Assembly: GCF_013402915.1 (NCBI RefSeq) | Contig: NC_050720.1 | Coordinates: 1,302,001 to 1,366,000, forward strand | DNA from: Zygotorulaspora mrakii | Taxonomy: Eukaryota; Ascomycota; Saccharomycetes; Saccharomycetales; Saccharomycetaceae | DNA: 64,000 bases | Direction of reading: 5' to 3' | Shown here: in pieces, positions 51,801 to 61,013 of the stretch | Position numbering within the stretch: the stretch's first letter is position 1 | Layout of the letters: the number at the start of each line of letters is the position of its first letter | Notes under the pieces: model-generated | The model's input: the letters and a program-made list of their open reading frames with translations, nothing else | Database searches by the model: none | Told to the model about the DNA's origin: nothing | Position numbers and translations under genes: made by a program

Positions 51801-53087
51801 CCAATGCCTCCTCCAGAAATCAAAAGAGTATCACTTGAATCACTTTTTATATCCGTTAAAGCAATGGGTATCAAAGACGTAAAAAAATTTTTAGCACATG
51901 GATTAGATCCGCCACCTTTAAAATCGCTAGAAAAAGCGAGTGGTATGTTAACTACTATTGGTTTGCTCAACGAATATGATTCATCTTTGACAGAGTTGGG
52001 TAAATTTATTAGTCTGATGCCCGTGATGGATAGCAAACACGGAAAATTACTGATATACAGCAATATTTTTGGTGTATCAGATTTAGGAATTTTGATAGCA
52101 TCCATATTAAGTCTTGGAACATCGCCTTTCATTGGTGGTTTTGAAAACAGGGATGATATTAAAAAGATTTTATCCAAATATGAAAACCGTGGTGACTTAC
52201 TAGCAATGACTGAAATTTTGAATCAATATTTTAGGTCGAAAGACAAGGTAAAACAAAAAAAATTCATGAAAGATAATTTATTATCATATAATAAGATAAG
52301 GGAAATTGCCTCAACGCGTGCTCAATTCTATTCGATATTAAAAGATGTTGGGTTTTTGCCAGTGCGCGATAACTCTGAATCATCATCTTATTTGAACAGA
52401 AATCAAGACAATGTCGATATCTTGAAAGCCGTGATTACTGGAGCTTTTTATCCCAATGTTGCAAGGGTTCAATTACCGGATACAAAGTATTTAGCAACAA
52501 GAGTTGGTGCAATCGAAAAAGATGCTGACGCCAAGGCAATAAAATACTGGATACGAAATGAAGAATATATCGATGAATTACAAAGCAAGTCTAGTAATGA
52601 ACAATCTGTGGATCATTTACCAGCGAACAGAGCATTTATTCATCCGTCTTCCGTTTTGTTTTCGCCCAATGAGAAGAATTTGCAGGAAATGAAAATCCTT
52701 TCTGAAGATGATCTCCAGCATAAGACAGGACAAACAGTTAGTACACTGCTTAAATCTCCATTCATTGTATTCAACGGGTCTCAGGTTACAACTAAGCGAT
52801 ACCTGAGAGACATAACCCCAACATCAACCCTTTCTTTACTATTGTTGGGTGGGCCTATAGGCTATGACGTCAGTGGAGACAAGCATTCTCCTGGTATTGT
52901 GCTTGATAGTTGGTTAGCTATTAGAACATGGTGCAAGAACGGTGTTTTAATAAAAGAGCTAAGGTCTTTGTTGGATGAAGCAATCAAAGAACGCCTGGAA
53001 AGTCCGCAGTATGCATCAAATACACATTCAACATCCAAAGCCAACCAAATCCTCAAAATTGTAGAAAATTTAGTCTGTATAGAATGA
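48837..53087 (+). CDS. YLR419W: DEAH/RHA-type RNA helicase (YLR419W orthologue)
   Basis: This is a putative cytoplasmic RNA helicase related to DHX29/DHX57; its yeast substrate is not established. The 1416-aa product (1435 in S. cerevisiae) has a basic N terminus (MAKKGKSSSS) and a UBA-like segment near residue 370. An RWD domain lies around 430-530 (WNEELESLKSIYENQVEI). The helicase core has Walker A GETGSGKST at residue 623, DEVH at 725-728, MSATVD and RRGRAGRVREG. HA2/OB-fold regions follow (YPNVARVQLPD, LFSPNEKN). ATG 48837 is the first in frame. The tRNA-Leu gene follows on the other strand. Confidence 0.95.
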   Translation: MAKKGKSSSSTQAVQKTNNSKKQARSKVDEINETDCNPKLKQQANRAKVTSSTSWTGKLPHTLLHEACQKRKWNKVEYDMKKIGDKGMLAIAVISWTNPKTKEVIMIKLNDPTYDKLSDKGILVPQETPMEARHFAATVALYRISYHNNLHMMLPPNHKKLWYELSAYRTELMKHNPKRAQKLFDVDPFKAVLEDRKEKEKNRKEQDARFNQAKKEIKAPVLVSHTKKAFSENASKEVNLLDRNKKITSVSFPKKVWENAPFIDLDESSRQAIESSLKVYINWSQKKLNSDHIHSSDRENLRHKLLSLSFRVPHVEEAMHYKDPISFLLFNLPEDDLPAFFHKRREDSKVVVQISSLPLSVKNSIERLVESGVSRDEAWFALENSNMNEGEAAGKLLNIVLPGMQFSQEILISEEESIEIWNEELESLKSIYENQVEIINPDACYIIQLIPKLKLKLKVYRTKSYPSTLPGIIVSTFDRNYKLPDYIKHQILIKLLQFITENQLLGEMLVYQIYEWLVSNLEEIIENPGPLLSEEEVQISLENNGRKHQERNTDSRIRQNRRFGTAKTLNDNETARLQEEYLRRIKSAEFLQMQNFRSKLPAWQKQGFIINLVEQNEVILITGETGSGKSTQVVQFILDSLQGKKNDFGQIKIICTQPRRISAIGLAERVSDERCTECGDEVGYIIRGVNNTKNTTRIKFMTTGVLVRMLQGDKNMLKNTIVVIDEVHERSIGTDLVVILLKNLLGKIPGLKIVLMSATVDVKAFEEFFPRLGRCHIEGRTFPIKDYFLDDVLEKLNFKIKIDKFQENSDEDSYEIERKPNADSRFFRTGQINYDLIRQLVQHIDAQLQNENDDGSIIVFLPGVAEINRCCKMISSGNNSNNFVVLPLHSALTPEDQRKVFKKFSGRRKVIVSTNIAETSITIDDCVAIIDSGRSKTMFYNPRDNTTRLVENFISKAEAKQRRGRAGRVREGLCYKLFSRKLYDEEMIPMPPPEIKRVSLESLFISVKAMGIKDVKKFLAHGLDPPPLKSLEKASGMLTTIGLLNEYDSSLTELGKFISLMPVMDSKHGKLLIYSNIFGVSDLGILIASILSLGTSPFIGGFENRDDIKKILSKYENRGDLLAMTEILNQYFRSKDKVKQKKFMKDNLLSYNKIREIASTRAQFYSILKDVGFLPVRDNSESSSYLNRNQDNVDILKAVITGAFYPNVARVQLPDTKYLATRVGAIEKDADAKAIKYWIRNEEYIDELQSKSSNEQSVDHLPANRAFIHPSSVLFSPNEKNLQEMKILSEDDLQHKTGQTVSTLLKSPFIVFNGSQVTTKRYLRDITPTSTLSLLLLGGPIGYDVSGDKHSPGIVLDSWLAIRTWCKNGVLIKELRSLLDEAIKERLESPQYASNTHSTSKANQILKIVENLVCIE

Positions 53088-53289
53088 AATAGTCCGAAAT
53101 ATGATAGAGTAAATAAACACTAATTCATGTATTAAAGTTAGGCGAGCAAATGAATGAATGTTCATATATTCTAGTTCGAGTGTTACTAATTCTAGAAATT
53201 CTTTATTTCTAAACATAAATTTGTTAAATGAAATGCAAAACATTAACAGAGATGAAAAGAAAATTCAAAAGTGAAAAACGAAAAAGTAA

Positions 53290-53373
53290 TGAAGGATGCG
53301 AGGTTCGAACTCGCGCGGACAACCGTCCAACAGATCTTAAGTCTGCCGCCTTAGACCACTCGGCCAACCCTCC
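53290..53373 (-). tRNA. tRNA-Leu(UAA)
   Basis: The 84-base minus-strand gene starts GGAGGGTTGGCCGAGTGGTC, with the A box inside, and has a CTTAAGA anticodon loop (UAA; complement of 53337-53339). A class II long variable arm (GTTGGACGGTTGTCC region) is followed by the B box GAGTTCGAACC and an acceptor 3' strand ending TCCTTCA. Acceptor pairs form with two G-U pairs. There is no intron, as for this isoacceptor in S. cerevisiae. Confidence 0.97.
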
Positions 53374-53616
53374 ATATAATTTTTGTTGTACTTTGAAAAG
53401 GTCTAGTTACATAATATAGCAGCCACAAAGAATAGATGTATCCGTGACTTTTTCGGGAACAGTATTGAAATTTCCATCTAAATCGAGATAGTGTTAAACT
53501 ACAAATTGATGATAGAACTAAAAGCTCCGAAGTTGACTTATTCTCTCAGTATCAGTAACGTAATCTATGAAGCTAAGTCAGACTCCAGACTTGTAAATGT
53601 CTCGTGATAGGGTATC

Positions 53617-54107
53617 TGTTGAAATATGAATCGATATTGTAAGATATATTAAAGAGATGACTTATAAGCATCAGAAATAAGACAATTGGTCTGTAAAACA
53701 AAATAAACGAAGTCAGATGAAGCCCTAACAGAATGTCAATCGATACTGGAAAGATATCGGATGATAATCTATCGCGAGGCGTTTACAACTCAGGAGTCTG
53801 ACTACGAAGGAGTCTATGGAATGAACACGAAATAGCAGTTGTACTGTGGATTGTATGGGACTAGAAATGGTGTGATGACGATGAAAATTCTTCCCTCGTC
53901 CTCTCTTATGGTTCAATAGGTGCAAAATGTTAGGTATAAATACAGACGTATTTCCCAGATATTAATCCAAGTTCAATTAGTTTTATCTCAGTTCATGATA
54001 TAGAAAACCAAGGACTTATATATCTCTACAATTGAATATCGTAATATCATCATCCTGTCAAACCAAGTTACTATCGACAACGTCGAAGAAAACATTCTTT
54101 CCAATTA
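53617..54107 (+). mobile_element. possible degenerate solo LTR
   Basis: The stretch begins TGTTGAAATATG and contains TATAAATA at 53936-53943, then CAATTAGTTTTATCTCAG. From memory this resembles the TATA and start region of the Ty3 sigma element. GTATC precedes the TGTTG (53612-53616) and recurs at 54108-54112, as a 5-bp target duplication would. Against this, the inferred 3' end is not CA and TGTTGTA at 53384, 11 bases from the tRNA, is an alternative LTR start. Confidence 0.25.
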
Positions 54108-54787
54108 GTATCTGCTTATTTGCTCTGCTGAGATTTTATCTTAGCAGAATCGTTTGAGCGTATCAGTGGACTGTTCCTGTTCCATCTTTGAGATCAAAAC
54201 TATTCGTCAATTGTCCTTGACTCTTTCATTATGAAATGATGGAAAGACTAATTGAAACGAGCTTGCGTATCTGGAAAGCATGCATGTATTGACACCGGGC
54301 GAATCACGACTACGAATCCCTGGACCCGGACGATAGGAGCTCGCCGATGACTTAAGGTTTCGGTAGCGACACCCACTTCTTGCAATTCCCCAACATCGCG
54401 CACAGTTTCAGTGCTCATCTTACACCACAGATTTCTTTGCAGTCTCACAACCGCAGAAGAAAATATTGCACTCAAGCCAGAGACGATCAATGCTTCCTTT
54501 CTTGTGACATTTGTCGAGACCTGATCTGACACTCCTGACGACTCCCTCTCGCCTCGCCCCGCCCCACGTCATCGGCAAAAACGTCTTTTCAACGTTTCTC
54601 GCCTAAACTTTGACAGCCCCACATCACTATCTGCTGCAACCTCATCAAACTCAGTACAGGCAAGGCAATTTTGATGTATAGACCAGCCACTCCGATTCAA
54701 TAGCGTGCTATCATCAGAGGTATCATGCTTCATCATAATCCACTAACGAGGTCGACAGCAAGGTCACAGCGCAAAATGCGGATATCC

Positions 54788-55223
54788 GATAAGAGGAACG
54801 GGTTCAAAGCTGAAACCTAAAATGCAAGCTTGCAGGTTGCATTTAAAATCTCTGGCACCTCTGGATCACGAAGCCCAGTCAAGTCCATCGCGGGCTATGC
54901 CGGCGCAGAATAAGCGCCAAGCGGCACTCGCATTACGAGGGCCAATGAACATGGTAACCATGTTAAAAATCGCATCAGGCAAGGCGTTAAAAGCCACGCC
55001 AAATGGCATTCGCCGAGATTTATCGACGCGGGCGGCGAAGACCGAAAATCTGGCAATATATATCTTTTATAGAATATACTTTTTTTGGCTAGTGATTATC
55101 AAAGCGGAAGTTTCGCGCCTTTTTGGGCGAATATAGGCGAGCAAGGCTGACTAATAAAGATAAGAAAGCTGGTCGGGTGGGTACTCACAACAAGCAGAAG
55201 GGAAGCTGGATAGTCGAGATAAC
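54788..55223. promoter_or_regulatory. GATA sites of DAL5 (nitrogen catabolite repression)
   Basis: GATAAG occurs at 54788-54793 and 55159-55164, GATAAC at 55218-55223, and TTATC (complement GATAA) at 55096-55100. Gln3 and Gat1 activate DAL5 through paired GATAAG sites when good nitrogen sources are lacking; the cluster 235-365 bases before the ATG fits. Confidence 0.65.
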
Positions 55224-55365
55224 GACAGGCGGGGGTGCAATCACCTAATGTACGTCCAGGAATGGCATCTTATGAGTAATTGAAAATTTTGGACGGCTAA
55301 TGGGAGGGCGATGGGGAAGTGCGGCCGTATTTTTACAGGAGGATCTGTGAATCGGGATGGCTATG

Positions 55366-55373
55366 TATATAAG
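55366..55373 (+). promoter_or_regulatory. TATA box of DAL5
   Basis: TATATAAG lies 85 bases before the DAL5 ATG, between the GATA sites and the gene. Confidence 0.65.
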
Positions 55374-55457
55374 CAGCAGTGTATTCCATTACGTTTAAGT
55401 TCAGCAAGAGAAGACAGCTGAGAAAAACGCTAGAGCTATATTTCACATTGTATCATA

Positions 55458-57113
55458 ATGAGTGGTTCAGCTGGGTCGACCGGCTCAAGTGAAGTCTCGC
55501 TGGCTAAGGAAGCCCTTGATGAGAAGAAACACATCAATGGCGTGACAGCGGATGTGCAAAGTGGTGGCGTCGACGTGGAGAATATTCTAAGTACAGTGAT
55601 TTCTCCTAGCGGCAAGGAAGTTGTTATTCGGGAGAAGGACGTGGACGATGCCATGAGATTGGCGGATGAGGCCAAGAATTTGATTGTCACGCCGGAGGAA
55701 GATCGTAGACTTTGCTGGAAGATTGATTTGTGTATGTTTCCGCTGATGTGCTTGCTGTACGCCGTGCAATTCATGGATAAAATTTCCACCAGTTCTGCTG
55801 CTATCATGGGTCTAAGAGAAGATTTACACATGCATGGTAATCAATACTCGTGGGTCGGATCTGCGTTTTATTTCGGTTACCTGTTCTTCAATCTCGGGCC
55901 TGGTCAGTATATTTTCCAAAAGACGAAAAAAATGTCAAAACTGCTTGCCGTTTTCATTATTATTTGGGGGTTGATTTTAGCACTACATGCTGCACCAACA
56001 GTTAACTATGCTTCTTTCATCTTCTTAAGGGTGCTGTTGGGATGTGCCGAAAGTATGGTTACTCCATGTTTCACAATTATCACTTCTCAATACTGGAAAC
56101 AGGAGGAACAATTCACGAGAATTTCCATTTGGTTCGGTATGAACGGTTTGGGTTCCATTATGCTTAGTGCAATCGCTTACGGCCTGTACATCAGGAATGG
56201 TACTTATTCGATTGAATCATGGAAAATTCTTTTCATCATTACGGGTGTTATTACTATAGTCCTTGGATTCTTGATTGGATTCTGGATCCCTGATGATCCA
56301 ACTAACGCTCGTTTCCTGACCGAAAGAGAAAAACTAATGGTTATAGCAAGAATCAGATCAAATCAACAAGGTTATGGTAATCATAAAATCAAAAAGCATC
56401 AGATTCTTGAAGCCGTGAAAGATATCAGAACTTGGTTATACTTCTTATTTACGGTCAGTTCAAACATTCCAAATGGTGGTATCACAAATTTCATGTCTAT
56501 CCTTTTGCACTCGGATTTCGATTATTCTTCTAGAGATAGTTTACTAATGACGTTACCAACAGGTGCTGTAGAACTTGTTGGTTGCCCTCTATTTGGCATC
56601 CTTGCAATGTACTCGGTTAACAGGCGTTACCCAATTTTGAAACATAAGCTAACATGGGCCTTATTTTCTGCGGTATTAGCTTTGATTGCTAGTTGTATGT
56701 TAGGCTTTGCCAATAGTAGTAAGAGTGCAAGACTAGCTGGTGCCTATTTATGGTACATTTCCCCAGTCTCATTCATTTGTGTTTTAGCTAATATAAGTGC
56801 AAATTCCTCTGGTTACACCAAAAAATGGACAGTCTCCTCCATTAACTTGGTTGCTTATGCAGCAGCAAATTTGGCTGGTCCACAAACATTTGTCTCTACT
56901 CAGGCTCCTGGTTATCAAGGTGCAAAAATCGCTATGGTGGTTTGTTACGCTTGTATGATAGTTATCCTCGGTGTTCTTTTCTTTGTTAACTGGAGGGAAA
57001 ACAAAAGGCGTGATAAGCTTGCTGCTGAGAGGGGCAAAGATGAATCTTTTGAGAATACAGAATTCGCCGATCTAACCGACTTTGAAAATCCTAATTTCAG
57101 ATACACTCTATAA
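55458..57113 (+). CDS. DAL5: allantoate permease Dal5
   Basis: Dal5 is a proton-coupled plasma membrane importer of allantoate, ureidosuccinate and some dipeptides (anion:cation symporter branch of the MFS). The 551-aa product (543 in S. cerevisiae) keeps the acidic N-terminal tail and about twelve membrane segments. Motifs include QFMDKISTSSAAIMGLREDL, LRVLLGCAESMVTPCFTI, WFGMNGLGSI, FLFTVSSNIPNGGI and SSINLVAYAAANLAGPQ. It ends in TDFENPNFRYTL, as in S. cerevisiae, so this is Dal5 itself and not another family member. In S. cerevisiae DAL5 is at the end of chromosome X; here it interrupts the YLR419W-URA4 order, next to a tRNA gene. Confidence 0.95.
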   Translation: MSGSAGSTGSSEVSLAKEALDEKKHINGVTADVQSGGVDVENILSTVISPSGKEVVIREKDVDDAMRLADEAKNLIVTPEEDRRLCWKIDLCMFPLMCLLYAVQFMDKISTSSAAIMGLREDLHMHGNQYSWVGSAFYFGYLFFNLGPGQYIFQKTKKMSKLLAVFIIIWGLILALHAAPTVNYASFIFLRVLLGCAESMVTPCFTIITSQYWKQEEQFTRISIWFGMNGLGSIMLSAIAYGLYIRNGTYSIESWKILFIITGVITIVLGFLIGFWIPDDPTNARFLTEREKLMVIARIRSNQQGYGNHKIKKHQILEAVKDIRTWLYFLFTVSSNIPNGGITNFMSILLHSDFDYSSRDSLLMTLPTGAVELVGCPLFGILAMYSVNRRYPILKHKLTWALFSAVLALIASCMLGFANSSKSARLAGAYLWYISPVSFICVLANISANSSGYTKKWTVSSINLVAYAAANLAGPQTFVSTQAPGYQGAKIAMVVCYACMIVILGVLFFVNWRENKRRDKLAAERGKDESFENTEFADLTDFENPNFRYTL

Positions 57114-57232
57114 GGCATACATTTTTATTTTTTCCTGCTTTTGTTATGGTACTCTCCTTTAAAGGAGCCTTTACGTTATTTTACATATCACTCGCTTTAA
57201 TTTTGTTCTTCATACTTTCAATCATTTATTAC

Positions 57233-57839
57233 CTATACATCATACTGTAAAGTTAAACTCTTGGCAACTTCTGTTGTTTCAATCGCGCTCATGAATTCTT
57301 CAAAACTCAAATGCCCGTCACCGTCAAGATCATTCTCTACAATTGTTCTATCAACAATTTGCTGCAGTTGTTCATCATCAAGATTGCTGCCCACCATGAT
57401 TTTAAGTACAGCATATAATTCCCCATTAGATATCAATCCATCCTTATCAATATCGTATATTTTGAATGCAAATTTTAATTTCTCCTCCTTGCTGCCTCTA
57501 CCACTGAAAATAGAAAGACCTGTGATAAACTCTTGAAAATCAACACCGCCACTATTATCTGCATCGAATACTTCCATTATACGCCCAGCGAGAGGGTTTG
57601 AGGATACTCCTGGTATTGTCATAAATTCATTTTTATCGATTGATCCTGAATTATCCCTATCTAGTTTCATAAACCTTTTTCTCAACCTTTCAATCTCATC
57701 CCTTTCGACTATTATTGATCGTAAAAGAAAATATGTTAGCAATATGCCAAATCATCTAACTGCAAAAACAAAAAATTATAAACATACAGTTGGTATCCTC
57801 CAACAAATTGTCAATTACCTTGGAAGAAGCAGCACCCAT
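57233..57839 (-). CDS. CNB1: calcineurin regulatory subunit B, two exons
   Basis: Cnb1 is the Ca-binding regulatory subunit of the phosphatase calcineurin, which dephosphorylates Crz1 under stress. Exon 1 (57788-57839, 52 bases) encodes [17 protein letters not shown] plus one base. Exon 2 (57233-57708) starts by completing Phe, then [12 protein letters not shown]. The joined product is 175 aa, the same as in S. cerevisiae. Gly2 in MGAASSK is a N-myristoylation site. Four EF-hands are intact ([48 protein letters not shown]). The intron position matches S. cerevisiae CNB1, in phase 1. The frame also reads on into the intron up to 57742, which is not coding. Confidence 0.97.
57709..57786 (-). 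other. CNB1: CNB1 spliceosomal intron
   Basis: The 78-base intron starts GTATGT (complement of 57782-57787 overlaps the donor; first base 57786/57787), has TTGCTAAC as the best branch point (complement of 57735-57742; one base off TACTAAC) and ends AATAG at 57709. An earlier TTTTTGCAG near the donor is not used, since the frame would break. Confidence 0.9.
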
Positions 57840-58019
57840 TTTCACACGATGGACTCAATACTTGCTTCGTTTGAAGGGTTCGGTTTTTTTCAAGTGCTTT
57901 AGCGATTTACTTGTAGAGAGCTACATGCATTCTTTGAACTAAAATACTGAACAAAGCGAGGTCACATGATATGAATAGAATTAATTATAATTAAATTTAT
58001 ATAACTGTTGACCCACAAT

Positions 58020-59717
58020 CTATCTAGATTTCGGTTTGTTAGTTCTATCAAATTCATAACCGGAAGCTACCCCTGATATTCCCTCTTCGACGGCTGCACC
58101 AGATTCATCATACCCATCTTGAGATGAATAGTCGCTGCCTAGACCTGTCCATTCACGACTTTGCAAATGGGCCGCGGATGTCGAAACCGTTCCCTTAATG
58201 ATGACACCACCAGCCACATTTTTAGTAAGCTCTCTAGAGCCCATAGCAGGATAGTCTAGCTCCAAGTGCTTAAGTTTTCTAAGCGGTCTGGATGTGCTAA
58301 TATATTTACCAGTTACCGCATCGAAATCTGGAGCTCCTTCGTTTTGGAGGTCCCCAGATAAATCTTTTGCTTCTGCTTTACTGAGATTGGTGCTATCTTC
58401 AAAGGCCACATTCATTTGAGTGTTTTCTTGTTCAATTTCGTCGAGAACGGCATCGAAATCGACCACCCATTGTCCAGTCCAGGTTACTTCAGGTTTCAAT
58501 GCCAAAGTAAGCTCGTAAGGTGTTATGATTGGCTTGTAAAATTCATTGTGCTGATCTAGAATGATTCCTCCTTGCCCGCAACCCAAAATACACCAAATGT
58601 CTACCGGCTCGAAATTTGCCAACTTTGCAACATTCGGTTTACCAACGACAAATAAATAATGTTTTTTACCACTATCTCGTATATGCTTGACTAAAGTGTT
58701 TATTGTTTCTTTTGTATTCTTTAGAGATAGTGTATTGACCAAAATCCCAATACAACCTGCAGTTCTTGCAACATGCATAAATTTATATCGTTTCATTAAA
58801 GATGGATATGGCCCCTGCTTTACGCTTGAGGTTTCCGTATCATACAGACTCACTGTCTTGAACTTTGTAGTTAAAAAAAGAAGATGAGGATCTGCAGGAA
58901 CCGTAATGTGAAACAAGTCATAATTCTCCTGCAAATTTGCCTCGTCAATTGTTTTCAGCTCCTTATTGGAAGAATAAATAGCTCTGTTTTGGAGCGAAAT
59001 TAGCTTATTTGAATGAGATGCTTGATGTTGATCTGATTGTAATATTGTGCAGTTAGAACTAGATGATTTTTCATCAACAACAGCATACAGCAAGTTTTCA
59101 TATCCATCATTCCTCAATATTTCATAAAGCTTTCCAATACATTCACTATGAGGCGCATCTGCCATGAGACAGACCTTTGCCATTTCATCACTATAAGTCT
59201 TTTTGAAGCCCTGTGAAAGTTCGTCAAAATCCAAGTATGGCCGTCCAAAGCAATACAATACTGGCTGACTTTTAATCGCATTCAGACATGCATCACCAAA
59301 ATGAATAACTATGTCTGCGTTTACATGCTCCGAGGCCACCTCATCCACACAGCACGGACTATATGCAGTATCTGCTAGTACCCAGATATTTCTCTTTGCA
59401 CTTTTTGTGTCCTTGTCCTGTATCACTAACTTATCTTGCAAAAGTTGTGTCACTGTACTTGAATCTTGAATCAGTTTATCAGGAAATTGTAAAGTAATAT
59501 TGCGAAAACTTTTATTGTGTGTGAAATACTCGGCAATATGTTCGATGTCGTAGTACCTCGCGATGGCTTCTCTCAAGTTTTCATTAGAATCTGGGCCCAA
59601 ATACGATGATCTGTCTGTAACAGTCGACTCGTACTTCGCTAACGTGAACGTGTCTTCAGTTTGGGCAGTAGAGAGTGCCACCGGTACACCAGCATGAACA
59701 GTCTCTGAATCTAACAT
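58020..59717 (-). CDS. DPH2: diphthamide synthesis protein Dph2
   Basis: Dph2 forms, with Dph1, the radical-SAM [4Fe-4S] heterodimer that starts diphthamide formation on His699 of elongation factor 2. The 565-aa product (534 in S. cerevisiae) has DRSSYLGP near the start and the cluster cysteines in TAYSPCCVDEV, ARTAGCIGILVNTLS and WCILGCGQGG. It also has KKHYLFVVGKPNVAKLANFE and the C-terminal LGSDYSSQ...EEGISGVASGYEFDR. The frame opens at a GTG at 59726; the first ATG at 59717 is chosen. It lies between CNB1 and URA4, in the place of YKL191W. Nothing looks damaged. Confidence 0.96.
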   Translation of the reverse strand: MLDSETVHAGVPVALSTAQTEDTFTLAKYESTVTDRSSYLGPDSNENLREAIARYYDIEHIAEYFTHNKSFRNITLQFPDKLIQDSSTVTQLLQDKLVIQDKDTKSAKRNIWVLADTAYSPCCVDEVASEHVNADIVIHFGDACLNAIKSQPVLYCFGRPYLDFDELSQGFKKTYSDEMAKVCLMADAPHSECIGKLYEILRNDGYENLLYAVVDEKSSSSNCTILQSDQHQASHSNKLISLQNRAIYSSNKELKTIDEANLQENYDLFHITVPADPHLLFLTTKFKTVSLYDTETSSVKQGPYPSLMKRYKFMHVARTAGCIGILVNTLSLKNTKETINTLVKHIRDSGKKHYLFVVGKPNVAKLANFEPVDIWCILGCGQGGIILDQHNEFYKPIITPYELTLALKPEVTWTGQWVVDFDAVLDEIEQENTQMNVAFEDSTNLSKAEAKDLSGDLQNEGAPDFDAVTGKYISTSRPLRKLKHLELDYPAMGSRELTKNVAGGVIIKGTVSTSAAHLQSREWTGLGSDYSSQDGYDESGAAVEEGISGVASGYEFDRTNKPKSR

Positions 59718-59822
59718 TAAATACACAAAGCCAAATGAAGGTTATATCCTTTATTTGCAACAATTATTTAATGTGATGCTTGCGATGAGCTTACGGTTTT
59801 TTTCACTGTTAGAAAACTATTA

Positions 59823-59857
59823 AAATTTTTTTGATATGTTAAACTTGTAGAGATGAG
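59823..59857 (+). promoter_or_regulatory. RRPE-like and PAC-like elements
   Basis: AAAATTTTTT (59823-59832 region) and GAGATGAG (59850-59857; PAC consensus allows A at the second position) lie in the 192-base DPH2-URA4 divergent promoter. They fit growth-linked control of DPH2, a translation gene. Modest support. Confidence 0.35.
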
Positions 59858-59909
59858 TAAGATAAAAGAGACAAAAAATACTATCGATATCGAATCTCAT
59901 TGAAGTGAA

Positions 59910-61013
59910 ATGACTGACGAAATCAACCTAGGTGTGACATGTGATATGCATGTCCACGTAAGAGATGGATCCATGTGCGAATTTGTAACTCCAACTATAA
60001 GAGAAGGTGGTGTTTCGGTAGCATACATTATGCCAAATCTACAACCACCTGTAACAACACTAGAGAGAGTGATCAGATACAAGGAGACTTTGGAAAATAT
60101 AGCTCCACAGTCAACATTTTTAATGAGCTTTTATTTATGTGGGGATTTAACACCAGAATTGGTTCACGAAGCGGCCTCAAAAGGCGCAATTCAAGGTGTT
60201 AAATGCTACCCAGCTGGTGTAACTACCAATTCCGCAGCAGGTGTTGATCCAAACGATTTCAGTGATTTTTATCCTATATTGAAAGCAATGGAGGAAGAGA
60301 ATCTTATCTTAAATTTACACGGTGAAAAACCATCAATTAATAATGGGTTAGAAGATGGAAGCGAGGATATTCATGTGTTGAATGCAGAAGAATCATTTCT
60401 GCCTGCTTTAAAAAAGCTTCACCATGATTTCCCAAATCTGAAAATCATCTTGGAACACTGTACATCAGAAGCCGCTATAAATACAATTCATGATATCAAC
60501 AAAGACATTAAAAAAGTCGAAGACGTCAAAGTAGCAGCAACAATAACCGCGCATCACCTATACTTGACAATAGATGATTGGGCCGGTAACCCGATCAATT
60601 TTTGTAAACCTGTTGCTAAATTTCCGAAAGATAAAAGAGCGTTGGTGAAAGCAGCGGTATCGGGGAAGCCATATTTTTTCTTTGGCACAGACTCAGCACC
60701 ACATCCGTTAGGTAGCAAAGCTAGACATGTTGGTGTTTGCGCCGGAGTCTTTTCCCAGTCACTGGCAATTCCATACATTGCACAAATATTTGAACACGAG
60801 AATGCTTTAGATAAACTGAGGGGATTTGCATCAGAATTTGGGCTCCGATTTTATAATGTTCAAGAGGCACAGTTGAGGTCGAAAGATGAGGCTATTCTGT
60901 ATAGAAAGGACCAAGTAGTACCGCTGATTATCACTAGTAGGGATGGCATTGAAATCGCACCTTTCAAAGCAGGTGATAAATTAAACTGGTCGGTCAAGTG
61001 GAGGAGCAAGTAG
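59910..61013 (+). CDS. URA4: dihydroorotase Ura4
   Basis: Ura4 cyclises carbamoyl-aspartate to dihydroorotate, step three of pyrimidine synthesis, in the cytosol. The 367-aa product (364 in S. cerevisiae) is a type II dihydroorotase. The zinc ligands are in HVHVRDG (His14, His16), the modified-lysine region is KCYPAGVTTNS, further metal-binding His are in LNLHGE and ILEHCTS, the base in FFGTDSAPH, and ITAHHLYLTIDDW lies between. ATG 59910 gives the family start. It lies at the place of YLR420W, beside RPN13. Confidence 0.97.
   Translation: MTDEINLGVTCDMHVHVRDGSMCEFVTPTIREGGVSVAYIMPNLQPPVTTLERVIRYKETLENIAPQSTFLMSFYLCGDLTPELVHEAASKGAIQGVKCYPAGVTTNSAAGVDPNDFSDFYPILKAMEEENLILNLHGEKPSINNGLEDGSEDIHVLNAEESFLPALKKLHHDFPNLKIILEHCTSEAAINTIHDINKDIKKVEDVKVAATITAHHLYLTIDDWAGNPINFCKPVAKFPKDKRALVKAAVSGKPYFFFGTDSAPHPLGSKARHVGVCAGVFSQSLAIPYIAQIFEHENALDKLRGFASEFGLRFYNVQEAQLRSKDEAILYRKDQVVPLIITSRDGIEIAPFKAGDKLNWSVKWRSK

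Larger units (their letters stand above)
53374..55457. other. 2.1-kb gene-free region between tRNA-Leu and DAL5
   Basis: This is the longest stretch without a gene. The left half (53384-54110) is A/T-rich with weak resemblance to retrotransposon LTRs. The middle (about 54280-55000) is richer in G+C with short chance frames (54248-54532 lacks an ATG; 54822-55136 has one but no family resemblance). The right end is the DAL5 promoter. Confidence 0.6.

Noticed and set aside
54248..54532. 95-codon minus-strand frame before DAL5
   Set aside because: It opens at a GTG, has no ATG near the start and no family resemblance.
54822..55136. 104-codon plus-strand frame in the DAL5 promoter
   Set aside because: It overlaps a GATA-type site region, has poor codon character and no recognisable domain.
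57961..58019. GTCACATG followed by an A/T-rich stretch, like a point centromere CDEI-CDEII
   Set aside because: No CDEIII (the TGTTT...CCGAA core) follows, and the A/T-rich stretch is only about 45 bases. A Cbf1-type site before CNB1 is enough to explain it.
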